Origin: Cryoendolithus antarcticus
Lineage: Eukaryota; Ascomycota; Dothideomycetes; Cladosporiales; Cladosporiaceae
Assembly: GCA_002077065.1 (NCBI GenBank)
Contig: NAJO01000036.1
Span: forward strand, 434,001 to 498,000
Direction of reading: 5' to 3'
Length of the DNA stretch: 64,000 nucleotides
Shown here one piece after another: positions 52,521 through 62,681 of the stretch (position 1 is the first letter of the stretch; each line of letters starts with the position of its first letter). The translations under genes and the position numbers were made by a program. The notes below the pieces were generated by a model. That model made no database searches. It had not been told where the DNA came from and saw only the letters and a list, made by a program, of their open reading frames with translations.

Positions 52521-55500
52521 ATGGCCTACCTCGCCCCCATCCACCGGCCTTCGAGCGTCAGACACGCTATCAGTCTCTCGTTTCTTGCCCCAGACAGCGA
52601 CGATTTGATTGTGGCAAAAGCCAATCGCCTTGAGATATACTCCCCGAACCCGCAGGCCCCAGACCAACTCATCCTCCGATATAGCAAGACATTATACGGC
52701 AAAGTCACTCTCCTGCACAAGCTACGGCCTGCATCATCCAAGGCAGACCACCTCTTCGTCGGCACGGATCGCTACCATTACTTCACCCTCAGCTGGGATG
52801 CCGAAGGAAAGGATCTCAAGACAGAGAAGAGCTATGTCGATGTCGCTGAGAAGGCCGCACGGGACAGTCAGACCGGTGATCGTGTGCACATCGATCCGAG
52901 CAACCGCTTCATGACATTGGAGTGTTACGAGGGCGTCGTAAATGTTATGCCCATAGCCCATGCAGGCAAAGGCAAACGGAGAGCAGCAGATAATGAGATC
53001 GGCGAGCTCGGCGATCCCATACCTGTGCGGATACCAGAACTGTTCGTGAGGAGTACATGCTTCATTCACAAGCGACAGGCTGGGGGAACGAAGCTACCGA
53101 ACCCGGAAATGGCTATACTGGAGGAGGATCCGCAGGGTAAGCTGAGGATACGAGTACGGGAGTTGGAATTCACGCAAAGTCTCCGGCCTGCAGAGGAGCC
53201 TCACTCTGCTGAATTCGAGAAGTCTAGAAGCGTGCAGGGACAGGTTGAGCTGGGTGCGACACATCTGATCCCCTTGCCACCACCGATGTTTGGCTTTATG
53301 GTTGTTGGTGAGACTTCGATCTCGTATGTGGAGGAGTGGGATTACAAAATCTCGCAGGTCCCGCTGGAGGAAGCTACAGTCTTCGTCAGCTGGTGCGCTG
53401 TGGATGATCAGAGATATGCATTGGCGGACGACTATGGGAAGCTGTACCTGCTGTACATCAAGCAGAAGAATGAGGGCGAGTATGCTGGCCATAGAATAGA
53501 CGTCCTCGGCGAGACATCGAGAGCAAGTACGCTGGTCTACCTGGATTGCGGACGGATCTTTGTGGGTAGCAATCAGGGCGACAGTCAGATCATACAGATA
53601 CAGCCGCAGGGTTTGGAGGTGTTGCAGACGTTCTCGAATATCGGACCTATACTGGATTTCACTGTCATGGACATGGGCAACCGGTCTGCCAACGAGCTGG
53701 TGAATGAGTTCTCGAGTGGGCAAGCGAGGATTGTGACTGGATCTGGGGCTTTCAAGGATGGGAGTTTGAGGAGTGTGAGGTCTGGAGTTGGCTTGCAGGA
53801 TCTTGGGACGATTGGTGAGATGGGCGCGTCGGTCACCGCAACGTTCGCCCTGTCCAGTACATCTTCGCGGTGTGCATCGGATGTCCTGGTGGTGAGTCTC
53901 GTAGATCGGACGCGTATCTTCAAGTTCGAGTCAGATGGCGAAGTGGAGGAGCTTGATAGCTACCGCGGTCTGGTGCTGGACGAGGCCACATTGTATGCCG
54001 GCGCGCAGTCGGACGGTGGCACAATGCAAGTCACGAGTCGGCAAGTACGACTCAATTCACCTGCAGGAGAAGTGGCTAGCGCGTGGCAATGTCCCGCGAG
54101 CACCACTGTCACTGCTGTCGCTGTCGATGGCTCAAGTGTGCTGCTGTCGCTGCAAGGCGCAGTGTTGGTGCTATTGCAGCTTGTGGAGTCGGAGTGGCGC
54201 GTACATGCTAAGAGAACACTGGAGGCCAACGAGCAAGTCTCTTGTGTCACCCTCAGCCCACTGCTGCCGGACATGTGTGTGGTAGGTTTCTGGCAAGACA
54301 GTCGAGTAGCGCTCTTGAGTTTGTCAGATCTCAGTGCTGTGGGTGCAACCAGAGTGAGCGAGGACGACGCATTGGCCGTGCCGCGATCGCTGTGCATAGC
54401 AAGTATCATGTCGGGCGCTCCGTCGACGCTCTTCGTCGGACTTGCGGACGGGAACGTCATCACGTACCTGCTTGAGTCGCCGGCGAATCCTTTCACAGCG
54501 CGCAAGAGCATTGTACTCGGTACGCAACAGGCGAGCTTCACGATTCTACCACGAGACGATGGCTTGCAGAATGTCCTCGCAATCTGCGAGCATCCATCCT
54601 TGATATACAGCTCTGAAGGCCGCATGGTCTATTCTGCGGTGACCGCAGCTGATGCTACGTCAGTATGTGCCTTCGACAGCGAGGCATACCCAGGAGCCAT
54701 CGCAATCGCTTCGACCGAGAACGGTGCACTGAGCTTGGCGACGATCGACTCGGAACGCACAACGCATGTGGAGACACTACCAGTACATGAGACCGTACGG
54801 CGGATAGCATACTCGCCAGCCCTGAAAGCGTTCGGACTTGGCACGATCAAGCGGACACTCAGTGCTGGTGTAGAAGAGGTGGAGAGTCACTTCAAACTGG
54901 TGGACGAGGTAGTCTTTGAGGAGCTGCACACCTTCGCATTCAAGCAAGACGAGCTGATCGAGTGCTGTATGCGATGCGAACTTGACGACGGCACTGGCGA
55001 ACTGGCTGAGCGGTTCGTGGTCGGCACTGCTTTCCTTGACGAGGAAGCGGCGAACGCTGCACGAGGCAGGATCCTGGTGTTCGAGGTGACGGAGAGTCGC
55101 CAGCTGAAGCTTATACTCGAGCAGTCGCTGAAGGGTGCATGCCGATGTCTTGCCATGTGTCAGGGCAATATTGTCGCTGCGCTGATCAAGACGGTGAGCC
55201 TTTCGTCATTCAAGCGGCACTGTTCACACACACTGACAATTCATAGATCGTCGTCTACGCGTTCGAATACCAAACGCCCTCCAGCCCCTTCCTCACGAAG
55301 AAAGCCTCCTACCGCACAGCAACAGCACCCATTGACATCGCAGTAACAGGCAACACAATCGCCGTAAGCGACCTCATGAAGTCAGTTTCCATCGTCGAGT
55401 ACACTCCGAATCGAGGTCCTGTACCCCACTCCCTGTCCGAGGTCGCACGCCACTACGAAACGCTGTGGGGGACTGCTGTGGCAAATGTGGGCAAGAATAC

Positions 55501-56011
55501 TTATCTTGCCAGCGACGCCGAGGGCAATCTTGTCGTTCTCGAGCAGAATGTTGCCAGCTTTAGTGAAGAGGAGAAGCGACGGTTGCGAGTCACCTCTGAG
55601 ATGAACCTGGGAGAGATGGTCAACCGCGTTCGCCCTATTGCTGTAGTACCCTCGGCGTCTGCTGATGTTGTCCCCCGGGCCTTCCTCGCGACTGTCGAAG
55701 GATCAATGTATCTCTACGCCACTATCGCGCCTTCTAAACAAGACCTGTTCATGCGATTACAGTCCGAGCTAGCCAAGGTCGTCAAGAGTCCTGGGCACGT
55801 AAAGTTCTCGCTTTGGCGGGGGTTCAAGAGTCAAGTGCGAGATATGGGCAATGAGGGGCCGATGAGATTTGTGGATGGGGAGTTGATCGAGGCTTTCTTG
55901 GATCTGAAGAGCGAGGAGCAGGAGGCTGTTGTTGGGGGGCTAGGGATTGAGGTTCCCGGCGGGGCGGAGGAGGTGAGGGGGCTTGTGGAGGGTTTGAGGA
56001 GGGTGCACTGA
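52521..56011 (+). CDS. DNA damage-binding protein 1 / CPSF-A family (DDB1)
   Basis: Exon 1 52521-55193 and exon 2 55247-56011. The intron 55194-55246 has GTGAGC donor, CACTGACAAT branch and TAG acceptor; the join gives AALIKT|IVVYAFEYQ. The 1145-residue product matches the DDB1 length. It starts MAYLAPIHRPSSVRHAISLS (beta-propeller A) and continues through propellers B and C with ALADDYGKLYLLYIKQKNEG, VFVGSNQGDSQIIQIQPQG, GNRSANELVNEFSSGQARIV and TLFVGLADGNVITYLLES. It ends with the CPSF-A region (NTYLASDAEGNLVVLEQN, then FLATVEGSMYLYATIAPSKQ) and the C-terminal helices with FIDGELIEAFL-like FVDGELIEAFLDL. DDB1 is the adaptor of CUL4 ubiquitin ligases in DNA repair and, in fungi, heterochromatin formation. 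ATG at 52521 is preferred. Confidence 0.92.
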
Positions 56012-56609
56012 GTGTGCACTTGCTCTCGAGAACAGCCTCAAGGACCCACCGGCGCATGAAACGGCGACATAGCACCATAAGCTTTCTGGAACATGATGGA
56101 GAGCACAACAGAAGCCGATCCGACATACCCGACTCCGGAAGACGTGGGCGCTGGCTGAAACATGAAGCCATGCCCTAATTTTCCGACCGATGCCGAGGCT
56201 TGATGTTTGAAACAAGCATTGTGGCAGCTTGGGTTTCAAGAACATGGCTTGTCGCACCAAGCTTCCTGGTCGCTGTACCAAGCATAGCATTGTCTGCGAT
56301 AGACTCCGCCATGATCGCGCCCTCAGTATGCATCGCATGTCCTCGCTATGACGGAGGAGCGGTGTCGCCATGCACTACAAGCTTCCGTCAGAATCAATCT
56401 GCTACGACACACCTGAACGACGCGTACGTGATGTGTCAACACCACTCGACGACCATGAACTCAGGACCTTGGGCTGGACCACCACGGTCGAGTGTTTGCT
56501 ATATCTAACATATCGCAGTCCCCTCACTCCCATTCTCATCCCATCAGACTTTATCTCTTTCATCTCATTATTACATTGAATCCCTTCCTTCCACTTGTTC
56601 CACTTCAAC
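56012..56609. other. Upstream region of the xylanase gene
   Basis: About 600 bases. The last 90 are C/T-rich with TATATCTAACAT at about 56509, a possible core promoter. I could not confirm clear XlnR (GGCTAA) sites by eye; single GGCTGA and GGCTGG words occur near 56152 and 56472. Confidence 0.35.
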
Positions 56610-58058
<1,449 letters not shown>

Positions 58059-58499
58059 ACAGCTGACGAAAAGCGGACAGTGGTGGAATAGCTGCGCATC
58101 TGCCGTAGATCAGCTTGCGCAGACGATAATGATGGGGACGGTCAGCTCGTCGGCTGCAGCACGCTTGCACGTGTTGCCGTGCATATACAGTACACCGATG
58201 CAATCGCTTCATCTTCACGTTATGCTTTGTCATGTTCTTACACTGTAGACCTGCTGACAATACAGGAGATGGCTTGGCGCCCCTTCTTAGCTGCATGTGG
58301 TAAGGTCATCTGCCTATCTGGGACAAGCGCCTTTTGCTACGCATTCGAGGTGGACGCACTGTCACGCCAGTAATTGGCAGCAAGAGAAATACAGAAACGC
58401 ATGATCTCCAGTCCCTCGTACTGATACTCCACAGGCTTCCCAAAGTTCGCGTCGAAGACGAATCAACCCTTTAACGACACGCTCTGAGATTGTTTCACC
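58059..58499. other. Intergenic region, no gene seen
   Basis: 3' flank of the xylanase and promoter of the HD-domain gene. Nothing else recognised. Confidence 0.45.
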
Positions 58500-59210
58500 A
58501 TGGCTGCGCACACCAGCTTGCAATCTCTCGCCGGCATTGAGATCCCGTTCTCGCCTCTCATCACCGCAGCACTTACTCTAGCTAAAGATCGTCTGGAGTC
58601 ATGGGGCTACAATCACATCTGCCGAAGCCTCTACTTCGGCTTCGCCATCGCAGACCGTATGCCTGACCTGCAGAGTCGTGACAAGGAGCTACATGCCATT
58701 GCCGTCATCCTCCACGACCTGGGCTGGGATCATACAGGCGAGTTCGTCAGCCCAGATAAGCGTTTCGAGGTTGACGGGGCGGAGGCGGCGCGGACTTGGG
58801 TGCGCGAGCAGATCAAATTGCAGCCAGAGCTGGCAGCAGACTGGGACGAGCATCGACTGCAGCGTCTTTGGGACGCGATCGCGCTGCACACGACGCCATC
58901 TATCGCCTGGTACAAGGAGGAAGAAGTAAAGGCCACCCAACTCGGCATTTTTGCTGACTTCGCTGGGCCGGAGGGCATGGCGATGTTTGGATTTGAGCTC
59001 AAGGCCGGGGAGTGGGCTTCCGTTTGCGCGGAGTACCCGAGATCGGGTTTCAAAGACGGCGTGGTCGGGATGATGTGCGGGTTCTGTCGGAGCAAGCCAC
59101 ACACGACTTGGGACACCTTCATGGGTGACTTTGGTGATGAGATGAAGGTCGAGGGGTATGAGCGGAAGGGGAAGCGTTTTGCGGATCTTGTCTTGCATAT
59201 GGCAGCCTGA
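58500..59210 (+). CDS. HD-domain hydrolase (cyanamide-hydratase-like fungal family)
   Basis: A single 236-residue frame, start in good context (ACC-ATG-GCT). HD-superfamily metal ligands are visible: His39 in WGYNHICRSLYFG, the His72-Asp73 pair in VILHDLGWDHTG, and a later HTTPS motif at about residue 140. RFEVDGAEAARTWVREQ is also typical of the family. Fungal proteins of this type are related to cyanamide hydratases and to uncharacterised HD phosphohydrolases; the substrate is unknown. Cytosolic, no signal peptide. No neighbouring gene clarifies the pathway. Confidence 0.82.
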   Translation: MAAHTSLQSLAGIEIPFSPLITAALTLAKDRLESWGYNHICRSLYFGFAIADRMPDLQSRDKELHAIAVILHDLGWDHTGEFVSPDKRFEVDGAEAARTWVREQIKLQPELAADWDEHRLQRLWDAIALHTTPSIAWYKEEEVKATQLGIFADFAGPEGMAMFGFELKAGEWASVCAEYPRSGFKDGVVGMMCGFCRSKPHTTWDTFMGDFGDEMKVEGYERKGKRFADLVLHMAA

Positions 59211-59538
59211 GCTTCCGTAGCTAAGTAAATGCCGTGGTCTGCAACCGTGGTGCGAGCACACCCCGCTGTTCAACTTAGATTCCTGATTCGACCAGTCCAG
59301 ACGAACCCCAGAAGACTTTTGGGTTGTCCGATGTATCTGATGCGCACCTATCGCTCCTTCCCTTCATTGCACGGCTGCTCCTGCTTTGGCGCGGATGTAC
59401 GCATTCACAGCGCTTTCAAGCTATTGTATACACTGCATCCAGACCCCTCATCAGTCAGTACAGAACGTCGCTGCTCCTCATCACCGTGTCACTATATCCC
59501 ACGGCTTCTGGCGGTCCACTTTAGGCCATTTTCAATTG
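59211..59538. other. Intergenic region, no gene seen
   Basis: Convergent 3' flanks of the HD gene and the regulator-like gene. It could contain a last exon of the latter, which I could not identify. Confidence 0.4.
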
Positions 59539-60630
59539 TCAGTCATATGTGCGATCGATGCTGAGGATTGCGACCTGAGCAGTGTGGTTCCAGTAGCGAG
59601 TATTGTCCCCTTTGCTGTGATCAGAAGCCCTCACATATCTGATCAGACGTTTTCGCAGCGATATTGAAGTCTTCCGGTGTCGCAATGATGTGGTCCTACC
59701 TCGCTGTGAGCGATGTACATCGACAAGGCACGCCGCCTCCGCCAGGCACTCGAGGATGAGAGCATCGTCCGGGCGTGATGCCTTTACGACTAGCGGAATG
59801 AATGACTGGCACGGTGCCATAGGATATCGCTCACTCGCATCGCCAAGGAAGGCCTCGGTGAGCAGCGTCCACGGAGAAGCCACAAAAAAGTTCACTCCAG
59901 CACTGCTATACAGTAACATCGACATTACGCCAGCGATGTGATGCTCCCAGGCTCGGTTCCAGCTTTCGTCCAGCATCTCGTATACAGCGAGCAGCTGTGC
60001 AGCTACGACTTGATCATTCTGTGGACCTCGCGCAATACCTCTTCGCAGGACTGACAGAGCGCGCTGATAAAGTGTGATAGCCTGCGCATCCGACATTGAA
60101 TATGGTCTATGATTGCGCGGCTCATCAACACAGAAAGCTAAGCAATTGTACGCCGCAACAAGAGCATTGTCTGTGCTGGCCACGGACATCGATACGATAG
60201 TCCCATGGGCCCAGGCCATCTGACGAAGTGCATCGCTGATGCGGTCGTGACTGCGACTTATTCTTCGCAAGTGGCCCTGATCGATGTGTTCTCGAGCAAC
60301 TTTCAATACAGAGTGGATGTCGTCTGAGGATCGCGACGGAACAGAGTCGAGCTCGAGTGCTATTTGGGACTTACGGCAAGCCAAGGATCCCAGTCCCTTT
60401 GGCTCGGCTCGTCGTGAATTTCCAGGCAAAGTTGATGGAAATTGAGCAGTAGCAGATGTGATTCGTTTGCCAGCATCGAGACTAACATGAAAGCAGCCAA
60501 AAGCTCGAGCTGAATCTGCGGAGCGCGCAGTGCGTTTGTTCGCATGCGGTGTTCGATTCTGCGATCTTACATTTCGGCCGTGCGGTATGGAGCTCGTGGT
60601 CGATGTCAGGAAGATCAGTGGCTCAGGCAT
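59539..60630 (-). CDS. Fungal transcription-factor-like protein without zinc cluster (model uncertain)
   Basis: The long frame ends at 59539. Its middle is protein-like and resembles fungal_trans_2 regulators: DALRQMAWAHGTIVSMSVAS, NALVAAYNCLAFCVD, AQLLAVYEMLDESWNRAWEH, HIAGVMSMLLYSSAGVNFFV and ALILECLAEAACLVDVHRSQ. Its N-terminal part is better explained by splicing. Exon 60571-60630 and an intron 60516-60570 (GTAAGA/CGCAG) lead to exon 60375-60515 in another frame (IQLELLAAFMLVSMLANESH, ending DWDPWLA at a GTAAGT donor). The next acceptor is ambiguous. Near 59697 another GTAGGA donor suggests the last 50 residues of the raw frame are intronic. No Cys6 cluster is present, and the ATG lies 3 bp from the stop of the upstream small gene. 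It may be truncated or decaying. Confidence 0.45.
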   Translation of the reverse strand: MPEPLIFLTSTTSSIPHGRNVRSQNRTPHANKRTARSADSARAFGCFHVSLDAGKRITSATAQFPSTLPGNSRRAEPKGLGSLACRKSQIALELDSVPSRSSDDIHSVLKVAREHIDQGHLRRISRSHDRISDALRQMAWAHGTIVSMSVASTDNALVAAYNCLAFCVDEPRNHRPYSMSDAQAITLYQRALSVLRRGIARGPQNDQVVAAQLLAVYEMLDESWNRAWEHHIAGVMSMLLYSSAGVNFFVASPWTLLTEAFLGDASERYPMAPCQSFIPLVVKASRPDDALILECLAEAACLVDVHRSQRGRTTSLRHRKTSISLRKRLIRYVRASDHSKGDNTRYWNHTAQVAILSIDRTYD

Positions 60631-60633
60631 TGA

Positions 60634-60943
60634 CTAGTCGATCGTCGCTGTCTTGATATCCTGCGACACTTCGGCGACCTGGCGGTGGTCAGCATGGCTT
60701 TCCGACTTGATGCGTTCAGCGTACTCCGAAAAGCTGTCCGATTTCGGACCTCTGCGCTTTAGGTAAAGTCGAATTTAACCACATCAAGTGGCCCTGTGTA
60801 CGAGATACGTAGCTTCTAACTGGCCGTTGAACGCCGGTGATCTCTCGCAGGCGGTGTTCTGTCGCTTCGATAGTCTCGGGCCACTTGGCGTTCTCGGCGG
60901 AGAAGACGACTCACTGCTCGTCACCTGTGGTCTTTGAAAGCAT
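60634..60943 (-). pseudogene. I9-like small protein, copy D (nonsense codon)
   Basis: Exon 1 60725-60943 and exon 2 60634-60678, with intron 60679-60724 (GTACGC donor, GCTGACC branch, CAG acceptor). From ATG 60943 the frame reads MLSKTTGDEQ-TGA-VVFSAENAKWPETIE, where the sister copies have QWLV; TGA is at 60911-60913. It continues without further stops: HRLREITGVQRPVRSY, HLMWLNSTLPKAQRSEIGQL, then FG|VAEVSQDIKTATID. One Trp TGG to TGA change thus inactivates an otherwise intact copy. Reading the TGAG as a splice donor (CA-GTGAGT) is possible but gives no matching acceptor that keeps the conserved core. Function of the family is unknown; see the other copies. Confidence 0.65.
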
Positions 60944-61069
60944 CCTTCTCTGTTCGATGCTCGACATACCTCCGAGGCAGTATGAACACCACAGAGTTGG
61001 GAATGTGGAAGCTAACATCAGCATGAGATTGCTTTGTCAGCTTCCCAGATGAGGCTGAAGATCTGCAGT

Positions 61070-61436
61070 CTAGCTGTCCGAGTAGTTGGGCTCGGGTCCA
61101 TCCAGAGTTACTTGCGCGATCTAAGTGTTCATTCTCAGCAAGACTTGGTCAGCAATTGACTGCGACTCGACCTACCCCAGGAATCTGTTCGATGGCTTCT
61201 TCCTGCTTTACATACAGCATTGGAATGTACCACATGCTCAGGCTAGGGCCGTTGCGAGTTCGAGCTACACACTTCGCGATGGTCCCTTCGATGCCGATTA
61301 TGCGTCGAATGTCGTCTTCCATACTCGTGATCATCTCAGGTGACTGGACAGAGTTGTCGGTCCAGACCAGCCACTGAGCAGATTCGCCATTCTCCATATC
61401 CTCCGGCCTTTGACATCGGCTGGCTCGGGACGACAT
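61070..61436 (-). CDS. I9-like small protein, copy A (intact)
   Basis: Exon 1 61176-61436 and exon 2 61070-61120; the intron 61121-61175 has GTAGGT donor and TTAG acceptor. The 103-residue product starts MSSRASRCQRPEDMENGESA (or at the inner Met, ATG 61397) and continues QWLVWTDNSVQSPEMITSME, DDIRRIIGIEGTIAKC, LSMWYIPMLYVKQEEAIEQI, PG|IAQVTLDGPEPNYSDS. The order (short leader, strand with W-L-V, helix ending in IxG, strand with xMW, P-x-L-x-x-x-Q-x-E helix, PG-V/I-x-x-V) resembles the inhibitor I9 / subtilase-propeptide fold, like yeast proteinase B inhibitor Pbi2 in size. That is an inference from the pattern. No signal peptide, so probably intracellular. It is the only copy with an intact frame from an obvious ATG. 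Confidence 0.6.
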
Positions 61437-61649
61437 TGCTTTGGTGTTGTGCGCAAAGAACGCAACTCAGAGCTCACAATCTCCTTGTGTGCGTCACGAG
61501 TATACGATTGGAGATGATAGCAACGAGCACATGTACTGGAAGCGGAAGCATGGCATGGCAAGGTACCTCCTCTCGAGGGGTTGCGTTGCTTTGTCAGCCA
61601 CCACTACTTGCTACGACCCTACTTTCACCCTCATTCAGCTCTCCAGCAC

Positions 61650-62205
61650 TCACGGTCGTGCTCCCGAACGGTGCTCTCCTGCATCAGGCTCAGAACACTC
61701 GCAGTCACAGTGGTACTCCCAACCGATGCCATCCCGTTGCACCCTCCTGACCTAGTCACTCCTTAGTCTATGCCGGACAGCATCGCACTGGAGGTCAACA
61801 TACCCCATAAATTCGATCAACTTCCTCCTTCTGCGCAGTAGTGAGGCTTGGAACCGACCATAATATCAGTCCCACGTCGAGAGCACTAGATGTGTAGTTG
61901 TAGATAGGTCCTTCGACGCCCGTGATGCGTCGGATGCTCTCTGCAATCACGACGATCAAGTCCGGGGACGTGGCGGAGGTCTTGTCGGGTGTGATGAGCC
62001 AGTTCCATGGTTTGCCGTTCTCATCGACATATTCTGTCGCTATGGTGTAGTTGGAACAGCCAGGCAGGTGGTTGTATATAACTGCATTGATGCAGAGCAA
62101 GTTAACTATGGCTGGGCAGGTCGGCAGGATGTTGCTGGATGCAGGACACCCAGACTGCCTATGCCACTGCGCGATGACGAAGCTAACCACATAGGTCCGT
62201 GTCAA
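61650..62205 (-). CDS. I9-like small protein, copy B (start not identified)
   Basis: The core exon is open from 62205 to 61804. The intron 61752-61803 (GTATGT donor, TGACTAG acceptor) leads to exon 2 61650-61751. The core reads ENGKPWNWLITPDKTSATSP, DLIVVIAESIRRITGVEGPI, YNYTSSALDVGLILWSVPSL, TTAQKEEVDRIYG|VRRVQRDGIGWEYHCDCECS, with an unusual Cys-rich acidic C-terminal extension (CDCEC). The frame is open about 60 codons upstream of the core but contains no ATG there; the only near-start is a TTG. A 5' exon is therefore expected or the copy lacks a start. It is transcribed in the same direction as copies A and D. Confidence 0.5.
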
Positions 62206-62256
62206 GCTGACAATCTGTAAAACAACCTCTATGTTAATTTGCTACTCGCGAACATC

Positions 62257-62642
62257 ATGGCGGTACCAGAAGAACCAATAGCTGACGGCGCAAATGGCAG
62301 TACCGAACAGTGGCTTGTCTTCACGGAGAAGACAGCAGGCTCGTCGCCTGTGGCATTACAAACATCGAAGACAGCATACGCCACATTACAGGGAGTGAGG
62401 GCCCGATCGCAAAATCTACATCGAAAACGGCTAAAGTCGGCCTGGTACTCTGGTATATCCCAGAGTTGTCCGTCGCGCAGAAGCGGGAGATCGAAGCAAT
62501 GCCTGGCGTATGATAGGATCGAACTCGACGCTATTACATGATCACTGATAGAATATAGGTTGCAGAAGTGGCGAAGGCGGCGAAGCAGCAGATTTTGCAT
62601 ATGACTGCAGCGCTATCCATCAGCGTACACTGCGGGACCTGA
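62257..62642 (+). pseudogene. I9-like small protein, copy C (single-base frameshift)
   Basis: From ATG 62257 the frame reads MAVPEEPIADGANGSTEQWL, VFTEKTAGSSPVA and then loses register at about 62353. From there the +1 frame gives NIEDSIRHITGSEGPIAKST, KVGLVLWYIPELSVAQKREI, EAMPG and a GTATGA donor at 62508. The acceptor ATATAG at 62558 leads to VAEVAKAAKQQILHMTAALS and a stop at 62640-62642. Between SSP and the helix the copy has 17 bases where copies A and B have an 18-base equivalent, a one-base deletion. The intron position is identical to the other copies. It is the only copy on the plus strand. Confidence 0.6.
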
Positions 62643-62681
62643 CCTTTGAGTCAAACACCACGAACAGAACACTCACTACTG

